From NCBI GenBank assembly GCA_963714125.1, contig OY970234.1, positions 2,480,001 through 2,544,000 on the forward strand: a stretch of 64,000 nucleotides of DNA, in the 5' to 3' direction. The first letter of the stretch is position 1, and each line of letters opens with the position of its first letter. A program made the position numbers and the translations under genes. A model generated the notes under the pieces. The model searched no databases, was not told the DNA's origin, and saw only the letters and a program-made list of their open reading frames with translations. The DNA comes from CAWCAW01 sp963714125. Its GTDB lineage: Bacteria; Actinomycetota; Acidimicrobiia; Acidimicrobiales; UBA8190. Below are positions 8,446-16,724 of this stretch, one piece after another.

Positions 8446-8931
8446 TCAACGCCCCGGAGCGATGTAGCGGCTGGCGGTCAGTATGGCGTCATCGAACTCG
8501 AGCACCCACGCACATCCCTTTGATCCTGGCGGCCGGCGAGCCAGCTTTATGTGATCACGATCCATCAACGATGCCAGCAGCGATCCGAGTACCTCGCCGT
8601 GGCTGCAGATCACGGTGCCACTTGGCGCGTCGGCCGTGCTCAGCGCTGCCACCAAATCGAGAACAGCATTGGGGTCGGCATCGGGCACGAGCACCTGGTT
8701 GGTTTCGACGGAGATTCCGGCTTGTCGGGCCAGGGGGTCGAGCGTCTCGGTGCACCGCAGCGCCGGACTCGAGATCAACCGGATCGGTGCCAATGGCTCG
8801 AGCACCTTGGCCAGGTGGGAAGCCTGACGGCGGCCACGTGCATCGAGCGGTCGCGCCGCATCATCGCCGCTCCACTGATCCTTGCGACCAGCATGGCCGT
8901 GACGAGCCAGAACGAGCCACATATAAACCAT
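8446..8931 (-). CDS. SixA-like histidine phosphatase
   Basis: About 161 residues from ATG 8931. The histidine phosphatase RHG motif is LVLARHGHAG at the N-terminus. Further family features are RPLDARGRRQA, LISSPALRCTETLDPLA (the arginine-containing second motif) and VICSHGEVLG (the second catalytic His). Length and motif spacing match the phosphohistidine phosphatase SixA group. The substrate could be a phosphohistidine protein or a small metabolite. A longer frame to 8991 lacks similarity, and an ATG at 8922 is also possible. It is convergent with the ligase gene. Confidence 0.88.
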   Translation of the reverse strand: MVYMWLVLARHGHAGRKDQWSGDDAARPLDARGRRQASHLAKVLEPLAPIRLISSPALRCTETLDPLARQAGISVETNQVLVPDADPNAVLDLVAALSTADAPSGTVICSHGEVLGSLLASLMDRDHIKLARRPPGSKGCAWVLEFDDAILTASRYIAPGR

Positions 8932-9064
8932 GATCCCTCGACCGAGACCGGCGTTCCGCCATCTGCCGCTTAGGTGAACAACGCGTGACAAAACCTGCCT
9001 CAGTCCGCTCGAACCGGCACGTCACGATCAGTCGACGGCGCCTTCGACCACCGCCGCGCCGGGT

Positions 9065-10033
9065 TCAAGGAACCAGGACTACCCTCCCGAATGCTTGACG
9101 GCTCTCGATATAGCGATGGGCCTCGGCCGCCTCAGACAGAGGGAACCGGCGGTCGATCACGACGCGCAGCCGACCGGCGGCGATGTCGTCGAGCAAGGTG
9201 GCGATCAGAGGGTGGGGTCGCGACGTCAGAAAGAGCTCGGCACCGAGGAAGTAGCCGGTGAGGCTCTGATTGTTGGGGCGCAGTGTCGAAATGTCGAGCC
9301 GATCGGTACCCTCGCGGCCGGCGTCCCCCACGGTCACGCACCGGCCCCGGTAGGCCAGGCAGTAAATGCTGCCCTGAAGAGTGGTGCCTCCGACCGAGTC
9401 GACGATCACATCCGCACCCCGTCCATCGGTGAGCCGGCGCACTTCGGTGACGAAATCGGACGTCGCGTAGTTGATGCCATCGTCAAGGCCGAAGGCGGCC
9501 AGCCGCTCAAGTTTGTCATCGCTCGAAGCAGTGGCGAGTACTCGGGCACCGGCACGCTTAGCCAGCTGAATGGCGGCAATGCCGACGCCGCTGGCACCGG
9601 CGTGAATGAGGGCTGTCTCACCGCCTTGGAGTCGTCCAAATTCGAACAAGCAATCGGAAGCCGTTCCGAACGGCACGGGCACACAGGCCGCTTCTTCGAT
9701 ACCGAGACCTTCGGGCACTGTCCAGCAGAACTGCTCGGGCGCAGCTCGCAGAGCGGCGTGTGACCCGTCAAGTCCTACCGTCACCACCCGGTCACCAACA
9801 CCGATGGCGCTGACATTCTGACCGACCTCGATCACCGTCCCTGCACACTGGTAGCCCACGATGTGCGGGCTCTTGGCCATTTCACCACCGGACCGATTGA
9901 GGGTGTCGCCTCCTTCGATGCTGACGGCTTGCACACGAATCAGCACATCGCCATCACCGACCACGGGATCGGGCACGTCTTCGTATTGGAGGACTTCGGG
10001 CCCCCCGGTGCGGTAGTAGACGGCTGCCTTCAT
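9065..10033 (-). CDS. Quinone oxidoreductase-like medium-chain dehydrogenase (MDR family)
   Basis: 322 residues. The GroES-like N-terminal half starts MKAAVYYRTGGPEVLQYEDVPDP and includes VGYQCAGTVIEVG. The Rossmann half carries ALIHAGASGVGIAAIQLAKRAGARVLATAS, the NADPH-binding segment of zeta-crystallin/quinone reductases, and VIVDSVGG. The structural and catalytic zinc cysteines of alcohol dehydrogenases are absent, as expected for the quinone oxidoreductase branch. It probably reduces quinones or enones with NADPH. ATG 10033 has GAGAGGA nine bases upstream. The histone-like gene lies just upstream on the same strand, with 10 bp between them. Confidence 0.9.
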   Translation of the reverse strand: MKAAVYYRTGGPEVLQYEDVPDPVVGDGDVLIRVQAVSIEGGDTLNRSGGEMAKSPHIVGYQCAGTVIEVGQNVSAIGVGDRVVTVGLDGSHAALRAAPEQFCWTVPEGLGIEEAACVPVPFGTASDCLFEFGRLQGGETALIHAGASGVGIAAIQLAKRAGARVLATASSDDKLERLAAFGLDDGINYATSDFVTEVRRLTDGRGADVIVDSVGGTTLQGSIYCLAYRGRCVTVGDAGREGTDRLDISTLRPNNQSLTGYFLGAELFLTSRPHPLIATLLDDIAAGRLRVVIDRRFPLSEAAEAHRYIESRQAFGRVVLVP

Positions 10034-10043
10034 GGGTGTCCTC

Positions 10044-10445
10044 TCAGGCTCGCCTTTTCGCGGTTTTCTTCGTTTTCGAGGGCGTCTTCGACGATCTGTT
10101 CACCTTTTTAGCGGCGGTTGCCCTTTTCTTCGACGCGCTCACCGACTTCTTGGTCACCTTCTTGGCCGCGGCGGCCTTCTTCTTGGTCACCTTCTTGGCC
10201 GCGGCGGCCTTCTTCTTGGTCACCTTCTTGGCCGCGGCCGCCTTCTTCTTGGAGGCCTTTGTCGACGTCTTTTTCGCTTTGCCGATCACCGCGAGGGTTC
10301 CCACGCCGGGCACAACAGTCGACTCCTCCCCCGTTGACCACTTGACGCGCAAAAGGGAGCCGCTTACCCCGGTCACAACTCCATCCCGGGGCAGCTGCCC
10401 CAGCTTCACTGATGCCACATGGACTCGGTCACCCACGATGGGCAT
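10044..10445 (-). CDS. Histone H1-like basic protein with N-terminal DUF1918-type domain
   Basis: 133 residues. Residues 1-55 (MPIVGDRVHVASVKLGQLPRDG, then LLRVKWSTGEEST) resemble the small SH3-like DUF1918 fold of actinobacteria. From about residue 56 the chain is almost only Lys, Ala, Thr, Ser and Val, with an 11-residue unit KKAAAAKKVTK repeated three times and a Lys/Arg-rich end. Such tails bind DNA non-specifically in actinobacterial HupB/Lsr2-like nucleoid proteins and in bacterial H1 homologues. A chromatin-associated role is inferred. GAGGAGA lies seven bases before ATG 10445. It may share a transcript with the downstream reductase (10-bp gap). Confidence 0.8.
   Translation of the reverse strand: MPIVGDRVHVASVKLGQLPRDGVVTGVSGSLLRVKWSTGEESTVVPGVGTLAVIGKAKKTSTKASKKKAAAAKKVTKKKAAAAKKVTKKKAAAAKKVTKKSVSASKKRATAAKKVNRSSKTPSKTKKTAKRRA
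10147..10245 (+). repeat. Three tandem 33-bp units inside the histone-like gene
   Basis: Three copies of a 33-bp unit start at 10147, 10180 and 10213. They are near-identical at the DNA level and encode KKAAAAKKVTK on the reverse strand. They are in frame, so copy-number change by slippage would lengthen or shorten the basic tail without a frameshift. Confidence 0.9.
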
Positions 10446-10550
10446 GTGTTTCTCCTCGCACGGAAGCCATTGGGCTTGGCGCCCATACTGTCATCGTCGC
10501 CGTCATAGCGCGCAAGTGGACGGCCCTCGTCGCGCATCGTGCGCGACGAC

Positions 10551-11495
10551 TCACGCCGAGTTGGGATGCGCTTCGACTCCTTCCCAACGGGCCAAGGCAA
10601 AAACCCCAACGGAGACGAGGGCCAATCCGAGGACTTCAAGCCCGGGTGCTGCCCCAGCAGAATCAATGTGCTCGCCGAAAAGGCACAGACCGATAGCAAC
10701 GGCGACAAGTGGCTGAGCAATCGTCAAGGTCGGAAGCGACAGACGCAGGGCACCGGCTTGAAAGGCGCTCTGGGTGAGCAAAAGTGCGGCCGACCCTCCA
10801 GCCAACAACGCGTAGGGCGCCCATGTCGCCAGCGTATGAAGCGCTCCGTGGCTCAGGAGATGGCCGGTACGCTCGGTCACAGCCGCTACATAGCCGAACG
10901 CGATGCCGGAACCCACCGCCAACATCACCGCCCCCCGTAAGTTCGACCGGCCCCGCGCCGCCAGTGCCGTCAGGCCGCACGAAATGGCGATCACCACCGT
11001 CAATAGCGCCCACGCGGCAGCCGATGCGCGCGGATGTCCCACGCCAGGCCGAGCGACGGTGAGAAACAAGGCCAAGCCCCCGACAACGACAAGCGATGAC
11101 ACGAGTTCAGAGCGCGATATGCGACGGTGGTCGAGCCGAGCCGCAACCGGTAGGGCGAAGACCAAGCTCAGCACCAACAGTGGTTCAACCAACGTCAACG
11201 AACCTCGGCGTAATGCCAGAAATTGAAATAAGTACCCAACGGCATCGAGGGAGCTGCCCACAAGCCACATGGGACGCTTCACAAGTCGGGCGAGCAGTCC
11301 GGCGCGCATCGAGAGCTCGGGAGGCTCCCGGACGGCAGCGTAGTGCTGGAGCACGGCGGCCAGTCCATAGGAAGCCGCGCTGACGAGCGAAAGCAGGACG
11401 ATCGAAATCAGACCGCCGCCGGGTCGATGACGGAAGATGTTGAGCCCCCCGAGTGCCAACGGCTCGGAGACGGACCAGATCATGGAACCGGCCAT
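10551..11495 (-). CDS. DMT-superfamily (EamA-like) membrane transporter
   Basis: 314 residues with about nine or ten hydrophobic helices. The two half-repeats of the drug/metabolite transporter fold are visible: LSLVSAASYGLAAVLQHYA with FLALRRGSLTLVEPLLVLSLVFALP, and later SAFQAGALRLSLPTLTIAQPLVAVAIGLCLFGE. The last helix is GLEVLGLALVSVGVFALARWEG. It probably exports a small metabolite, but the substrate is unknown. Resemblance to the NIPA-like magnesium transporter branch is an alternative. The exact start is uncertain, since several Met codons precede the first helix. Confidence 0.82.
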   Translation of the reverse strand: MAGSMIWSVSEPLALGGLNIFRHRPGGGLISIVLLSLVSAASYGLAAVLQHYAAVREPPELSMRAGLLARLVKRPMWLVGSSLDAVGYLFQFLALRRGSLTLVEPLLVLSLVFALPVAARLDHRRISRSELVSSLVVVGGLALFLTVARPGVGHPRASAAAWALLTVVIAISCGLTALAARGRSNLRGAVMLAVGSGIAFGYVAAVTERTGHLLSHGALHTLATWAPYALLAGGSAALLLTQSAFQAGALRLSLPTLTIAQPLVAVAIGLCLFGEHIDSAGAAPGLEVLGLALVSVGVFALARWEGVEAHPNSA

Positions 11496-11798
11496 CCTAT
11501 TGTCGGCATCCCGTCGAATGAGGGCAGCAGGTGGGCGTCACTGGTGTGCCATCGGCCCCCATCACGGCGCCAGGCACGCACGAGGCCCTGGCCCGCGGTC
11601 ACCGATAACGCCGGCTTGCCGAATTGACCTTCACAACCGCGTGGCACCTTGTTCGAGGAAACACCAGTATGACCGCCTGAGCGCAGAAGCCCGGGGCCTT
11701 TTGTGTGCGGATAGCCCTGGTCCGTGGCGTAACGTGGTTGCCTGTCGACATTCATCGGGAACCAGACTCAGACACAGATACGGACGCACGAACGCACC
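11496..11798. other. Intergenic region between DMT transporter and lipoprotein
   Basis: A 303-bp stretch between divergent genes. A 91-codon reverse frame crosses it, but its product has no signal, helix or domain and it runs into the transporter start, so I do not call a gene. No clear promoter, hairpin or repeat stands out. Confidence 0.5.
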
Positions 11799-12356
11799 AT
11801 GCCTGACCCTGCTCATCACGGCCTCTGGTCCCGCCGAATTGCCTTGACCATCCTGGTGGCGTTGGCCTCGGTGGCGGCCGCTTGCGGCGGCTCGGCACCC
11901 GTCGATCTGTACGGTGGAGCCACGGTGCTGCGTATCACCGGGCAGATCACCGGCGTGTTCAACCGCACCAGTGACTGTCTGGCCGGCAGCACGGGGCCGG
12001 CGACCACGGCGGTGAGTTTCAAGGAAGCATCGGGCCGGGTGCCCGGTGACACCCAAGCGATCGTGCTCTCGATGATCGTCAACGTGACACCCTTCGGCGG
12101 TACGTTCACGTTCCCAGGCACATCGAATACCACTTCGGTCTTCCTCGAAACCGCCAGCGGCACGACTCAGTACCAGTGGGGGGCGGGACCCACCGTTTTG
12201 TTCGGCCAATCTTCGGGGACCATGACAATCGCCAGCCAGGGATCGTCGGGCACCATGGACGTGACATTGGTGCCGACGTCACTTCAGGGCAACAAGGCCA
12301 ACGGCAAGGTCGTCGTCAACGGGAGCTGGGCCCGTTGTCCCCTGAAGTCTCCGTAA
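11799..12356 (+). CDS. Small exported lipoprotein of unknown function
   Basis: 185 residues. A basic N-terminus and a hydrophobic stretch (IALTILVALASVAAACGG) give a lipobox with the predicted lipid-modified Cys near residue 30. The mature part is rich in Thr, Ser, Gly and Val, with alternating hydrophobic and polar residues that suggest a beta-sandwich. It carries two further Cys (TSDCLAG and ARCPLKSP) that could form a disulphide. I do not recognise a family. It is co-directional with the DUF2510-like gene 121 bp downstream. Confidence 0.7.
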   Translation: MPDPAHHGLWSRRIALTILVALASVAAACGGSAPVDLYGGATVLRITGQITGVFNRTSDCLAGSTGPATTAVSFKEASGRVPGDTQAIVLSMIVNVTPFGGTFTFPGTSNTTSVFLETASGTTQYQWGAGPTVLFGQSSGTMTIASQGSSGTMDVTLVPTSLQGNKANGKVVVNGSWARCPLKSP

Positions 12357-12477
12357 GGGGACCCGAAAGCCGATCCTCGCCGATGGGGTTGCTTCACGGG
12401 TGACAGCGGGCGCCTGGTCGCATAGAATTTTAATTGGCCGCAGCAACGGCCCTCTTCTTGGCGGGGAGAATGAGGAC

Positions 12478-13647
12478 ATGAGCGACGTGCCGCAGGGCCC
12501 ACGTTGGTGGCGGGCCCCTGACGGGAAGTGGTATCCCCCCGAAAAGGTGCCCTTGCGCGCCCTGCCGAGCGCCACCCAGCTCGTGGCGCCAACAAGTACA
12601 GGGAGTGCCGAGGTTCGCTCGCTCATCGGCGTGGCAGCGGTGGAGGATGTCTCCGCCTACAGAGGATTGGCAACCGGCTGGTACCAGGACGCCGCCGACC
12701 CCACCTTGGCCCGCCACTGGGACGGCTCGGTACTGAGCGAGGAGCGCAGACTCGTAGTGCCGGCAGACTCGTTGTCTGATTCGGGCCGCTCGCCCTCCCA
12801 CACCGACGCGCCCTGCGTTTCGGCGTGGCCCGATGCGGTGCAACTGCAAACCGACCTGTCGCCTATCTCGTGGAGCCCGCCGCGCTTTCTCCCCTGGGGC
12901 ATTGCTGTCGGCACTCCGGTGGCGAGCATCGCCCCCCTGGGATACCCGGCGTACGTGAGGATCCTGCACCCAACCGACGATCCGGTTTCCTCGCCCGGCG
13001 CACCGTGGCGTGACGTGGCGGCCTGGAGCGGACGGACCTACCACCCTTTGATGCAGTTCGAGCGCCTGAGTAGACCTCGCTTGTCCTCAACGGGCCCTCC
13101 CCCTTTCGACCAGCCGCCGCCGGAGGGCCACCTGGCAACGGGTCTGTGCGAGGTGTTGTACGCGCAACTGGCGCGGTGGACGAGCACACCTGAAACCTGT
13201 TGGGTGGGACTATGGGAAGGCCAACAGAACCTGACCGCGCCGCTTCCAAGATCATCCGCGCTTGACGATGCACGCCATCATCATCCGCACCCGACGGACG
13301 CTCCCGATGCGGCCGAACGTTGGGCGGAGACGGCCGAGCTGGCCAGACGCGCCCCACGCTTTGCTCTCGGGGGGCACCGCTTCCTTTTGGCCAGGACCCC
13401 CGTTGCATCGATCGCCACCTTGGGACGGCCGCCGTTGCACCTCACCGCCAACCTGGCTTGGCCCGATGACCGGGCGTGGTACGTGGTCACGGACGTCGAT
13501 TTCGATGCAACGCTGGTGGCAACGTCGAACGAATGCGCCAACGCCCTCCTCGCCGACAACCGGCTCGAGGCACTCCCCGTCCACCCGCTCGACCGGATCG
13601 ACATCCATGGGGACGTACTCAACGTTGACGCCGAGACACCGCGCTAA
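12478..13647 (+). CDS. Protein with tryptophan/YPPE motif and DUF2510-like segment
   Basis: 389 residues from ATG 12478, preceded by GGGGAGAATGAGGAC. The N-terminus has WWRAPDGKWYPPEK, a short motif frequent in Acidimicrobiia membrane and surface proteins, and then GWYQDAADPTLARHWDGSVLSEE, which resembles DUF2510 (W-x-x-D-P...R-x-W-D-G). The remainder is a globular domain with two similar halves: LPWGIAVGTPVASIAPLGYPAYVRILHP and FALGGHRFLLARTPVASIATLGRPPLHL. The repeated TPVASIAxLGxP suggests an internal duplication. No membrane helix is evident. The function is unknown. Confidence 0.78.
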   Translation: MSDVPQGPRWWRAPDGKWYPPEKVPLRALPSATQLVAPTSTGSAEVRSLIGVAAVEDVSAYRGLATGWYQDAADPTLARHWDGSVLSEERRLVVPADSLSDSGRSPSHTDAPCVSAWPDAVQLQTDLSPISWSPPRFLPWGIAVGTPVASIAPLGYPAYVRILHPTDDPVSSPGAPWRDVAAWSGRTYHPLMQFERLSRPRLSSTGPPPFDQPPPEGHLATGLCEVLYAQLARWTSTPETCWVGLWEGQQNLTAPLPRSSALDDARHHHPHPTDAPDAAERWAETAELARRAPRFALGGHRFLLARTPVASIATLGRPPLHLTANLAWPDDRAWYVVTDVDFDATLVATSNECANALLADNRLEALPVHPLDRIDIHGDVLNVDAETPR

Positions 13648-13660
13648 CTGCGCTCATCGC

Positions 13661-14203
13661 TCACACGTATGTAGGTACCCAAAAGCGGAACTTCCCGTGC
13701 AGCTCGTTCTCGAAGACGCCCCCGTTTGTCTCGATCACTCGCCGCGATGCCACGTTGTCCACGTCGCAGGTGAGCAACGCCGGATCGATACCCATGGCAT
13801 GGGTGAGAGGCAAGACCGCTCGCAGCATGGCGGTGGCATGACCCTGGCGCCGAGCTGACGGTCGGACGTCGTAGCCGATGTGCCCGCCCACTTCCAAGAG
13901 TCTCAAGGTAAGACGATGGCGCAAGGAGATTCGGCCGAGGTAGTCCGAGCCGTCCACCCACCACCAAGTCGTGCCCGGTACCCAGCCTTCGGGTCGGGGT
14001 GTCGCCTCTAATGCGTCGGCGTGCAGCGAGGATACATAGGCACCAAAACCGACCGGCTCCGTCCAGCGGTCGCTCCAGCCTCGCATCTCCCATCCAAGCA
14101 TGGTGCCGTCGTCAGGTTGGCCCCGCCCTTCGGCGCGTAGCTCGTCCATGGCAGCCAGGAAGGACTCCCGCACGAACTCCGTCGGTTGGCTCAGCTGCGG
14201 CAT
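13661..14203 (-). CDS. GNAT-family N-acetyltransferase
   Basis: 180 residues. The acetyl-CoA binding motif A is GGHIGYDVRPSARRQGHATAML, matching the Q/R-x-x-G-x-A pyrophosphate loop. The downstream LTCDVDNVASRRVIETNGGVFEN is the usual motif B of the RimI-like/GNAT fold, where an Asn and the helix after it contact the cofactor. It transfers an acetyl group to an amine on an unknown small molecule or peptide. ATG 14203 gives full family length. It is convergent with the DUF2510-like gene (13-bp gap). Confidence 0.9.
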   Translation of the reverse strand: MPQLSQPTEFVRESFLAAMDELRAEGRGQPDDGTMLGWEMRGWSDRWTEPVGFGAYVSSLHADALEATPRPEGWVPGTTWWWVDGSDYLGRISLRHRLTLRLLEVGGHIGYDVRPSARRQGHATAMLRAVLPLTHAMGIDPALLTCDVDNVASRRVIETNGGVFENELHGKFRFWVPTYV

Positions 14204-14296
14204 AGGCCACAGTATGGAGGGTATTGCTCGGCCTTTTTAGTACTGGCGATCTCGTGGGAACCGTGCGGGAGGGCGCAGTAGCCGGACTTGTCGGAG

Positions 14297-14950
14297 TTAA
14301 CCGACCCGCGTCGGCGACGCCGGCTGCGGACGTCCACCCAACCGGTAAAGCAAGGCCTGGTCGTCAGCATCAAGGCGTTCGGCGGCCCGGCTCGGAGGCC
14401 GGCGCGTCGTCTCCATGCGATCGGTGAGCAGACCCAGATTGTGCGTGGCCGCCTCGAGTTGGCCCCGAAGAGAATCGCGTTCTCCGGCGACAGCCTCAAC
14501 TTCGGCTTTGGCTCGGGCCAGGTCGCGTTGCATATTGCCAAGGCGCGTCTCGAGCTGGTCAATACGGCGCCGCGCCCACGATGCTTGGTCTGACGTGGCG
14601 GCCGAGCCTTGCGCTTCAGAGGTAGCAAGCACGCGTGTCACCTTGGCCAGCAGAGATGCAGCCAATTCGTCGTAGTCAAGAGCGGTACCACCGACGGTAG
14701 CGCTACTGACCTGCGCACCCTCGGGCATCTTCGAAGCGGAAATCCGGTACGTTCGCTTGCCCCGCACATCGCGAGTGAGCTCTCCGGCCGCTGCCATGCT
14801 GCCAATGACCTGACTGAATCCTTGGTCACCACCCTGGTACGCAACCGCGTCCTTCAAGCGGGCCGTCGCTCTTCCGCTGGAGTCATCGACTGGCCCGTTT
14901 GAACGGAGAAAGTCGATAATGCGCGTGCGAACAGTAGTGTCTCTCAGCAA
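14297..14950 (-). CDS. Winged-helix-like protein with C-terminal coiled coil
   Basis: 217 residues. The N-terminal ~75 (VRTRIIDFLRSNGPVDDSSGRAT, FSQVIGSMAAAGELTRDVRGKRTYRIS) look like a winged-helix DNA- or protein-binding domain with a recognition helix and a wing. Residues ~115-185 form a strong heptad pattern (RRRIDQLETRLGNMQRDLARAKAEVEAVAGERDSL taken in parts), a predicted coiled coil for dimerisation. The start is TTG at 14950, chosen because AAAGGAGAAGG ends about five bases upstream. It could be a regulator or a nucleoid-associated protein; the family is not recognised. Confidence 0.72.
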   Translation of the reverse strand: MLRDTTVRTRIIDFLRSNGPVDDSSGRATARLKDAVAYQGGDQGFSQVIGSMAAAGELTRDVRGKRTYRISASKMPEGAQVSSATVGGTALDYDELAASLLAKVTRVLATSEAQGSAATSDQASWARRRIDQLETRLGNMQRDLARAKAEVEAVAGERDSLRGQLEAATHNLGLLTDRMETTRRPPSRAAERLDADDQALLYRLGGRPQPASPTRVG

Positions 14951-15206
14951 CGGTCCTTCTCCTTTGGTTCACTCATCGGCAGCGGTGTACACAACGGCTC
15001 AGTGTCAACTCACCTTGCGGGATTGAGCGTGGTTTTCAACAGTTTAGCGGTTCATCCAACGGAATTACATTCCAGCTAGGACATGCCTGGTTGATTCCCA
15101 ATTCCGCAAAGGCGGAATCACCTCAAGGCGCAATCATCCATCTTTACGAGACCGCACGCCACGCGCGATTTAGCGAGGTGAACCGCCATGGACGCGTTCT
15201 GTTCGC

Positions 15207-16724
15207 TCACGTTTTCAACAGCTGCCCATCCGTCGTCGTCGATGGTTCGACCGCCGTCAGAGGGCGCACGCGTGTCAACACATAAAGACAGAAGACAGTG
15301 ACAAACGCCGCCCACGTGATGGCGACCACCGTCGGGTCGCCTGCGATTAAAATTCGGGGGCGAGGGACATCGACGACACAGGCGATGGCAGAGAGCACAA
15401 AGACCAGGCCCAGAACCCATCCCTCGGCAACGACAGCCAGAAAGACGACACCCCACGTGTCGTACCACGGCCACGCCGCGGGGCCCAACGCCACGAATAC
15501 GAGCAGGCTCCAACCAATCGGTCCTGGATCCCCCACCCGGGATCGAACCAGCAACACAACGGCAATGACGGCCGCGACGCCCAAGGTAAAGGCTCGCGCC
15601 CCATTGACGAAGGTCGTGGCATGCCCACCCCATCCGAGTGCCGACGCCCCATGCGACAAGGCCAATCCCAATCCGGTAGCCGGATCGAGCCAGGACACCA
15701 CCGATCCGGGAGTGGAAAGGATGGTCACCCACCGCCATCCAAACGATGCCGCGCCGCTTAGAGCCGCCATGACACCGATCCCGAAACCAGCAGCCGCTGC
15801 GAGTCGCGCCGCTCGCCGCTGCCAAAGGGCACCCTCGCCGGCCCACCACCACCCGATGAACACGATACCGATGAGGGCGGGGATCTTCACCTCAGCCGCC
15901 AGCGCACACAGGGCCAAGCCGGCGAGCACATGACCCCTTCGGGCCGTCGCGCACCCGGCCACGAGGAGTCCGAGCATCAGCGCGTCGTTGTGCGCTCCAC
16001 CTACGAGAACCAAGAGAACAAGCGGGTTGAGCACGGCCAGTGCGAACGCAACCGACGCACTGCGACCGACCCCGCGCGCCAGCACCGGCACGGCGATGGC
16101 GACCATGCTCACACCGAGGAGGGCCACCACTCGGAATCCCACCACAGTGGCAAGGATGTCGTGGTTGGACGCCTCGACGACCCATCCTGAGACTCGCTCC
16201 CACGCGGGCCCATAGGGCGCCACCGAGTGACGCCACAACGGATCCACGAGTCGAAGGAACGGGTTCGACCCCAGTGCGCTCGGACCGTGGCTATAGGGAT
16301 TCATCCCTCGGGACACCATCTCGCCTTGCGCCGCGTAGTAGTAGACGTCACGACTGAACAACGGGGGCACGACGACGATCGGAACCCCCCACGCCGCAAA
16401 GATGGCCACCAACGATGAGAGCCGTCCTGCGACGCAAGAGCGCGTAGTTCGCACAATCTCAAACCAAGCGCCGAGCATGAGGGCAATACCGACGTAGACG
16501 AGCATGACGGCCAGGAACTGCGCCGTGCCCGTGGTGCCGGCTGAGGCCGCGTGGGCTCCGTTACCGAAGAACCAGGCTCCTGGCCCCGTCAGGGTGAACG
16601 GCGAGCCGGATCGCGACGCTCCGGCCAAGATGCAGAGCTCACCGACACACCCCACCACTGCGCACAGTCCCAAGGGCAGGCGACGCAGGCCGGTGTCCTT
16701 GGTCTTTGGTCCCCGCTCACGCAT
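15207..16724 (-). CDS. MptB-like polyprenol-phosphate-mannose alpha-1,6-mannosyltransferase
   Basis: 505 residues with about a dozen membrane helices, the GT-C fold. The loop FSRDVYYYAAQGEMVSRGMNPY followed by PLWRHSVAPYGPAWERVS matches the MptA/MptB family, where the Asp/Tyr region of the first periplasmic loop binds the lipid-linked mannose donor. In mycobacteria and corynebacteria these enzymes extend the mannan core of lipoglycans. VGGAHNDALMLGLL is another conserved family segment. Its start overlaps the ABC permease stop by 8 bp, so the three genes 18851-15207 form one operon, which might link export of a lipid or glycan to its mannosylation (inference). Confidence 0.85.
   Translation of the reverse strand: MRERGPKTKDTGLRRLPLGLCAVVGCVGELCILAGASRSGSPFTLTGPGAWFFGNGAHAASAGTTGTAQFLAVMLVYVGIALMLGAWFEIVRTTRSCVAGRLSSLVAIFAAWGVPIVVVPPLFSRDVYYYAAQGEMVSRGMNPYSHGPSALGSNPFLRLVDPLWRHSVAPYGPAWERVSGWVVEASNHDILATVVGFRVVALLGVSMVAIAVPVLARGVGRSASVAFALAVLNPLVLLVLVGGAHNDALMLGLLVAGCATARRGHVLAGLALCALAAEVKIPALIGIVFIGWWWAGEGALWQRRAARLAAAAGFGIGVMAALSGAASFGWRWVTILSTPGSVVSWLDPATGLGLALSHGASALGWGGHATTFVNGARAFTLGVAAVIAVVLLVRSRVGDPGPIGWSLLVFVALGPAAWPWYDTWGVVFLAVVAEGWVLGLVFVLSAIACVVDVPRPRILIAGDPTVVAITWAAFVTVFCLYVLTRVRPLTAVEPSTTTDGQLLKT

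Noticed and set aside
10147..10245. CRISPR-like regular repeat
   Set aside because: The 33-bp units are directly adjacent with no spacers and lie in frame inside a coding sequence.
11480..11755. 91-codon reverse frame next to the DMT transporter
   Set aside because: No signal, helix, domain or convincing ribosome site, and it overlaps the transporter start.
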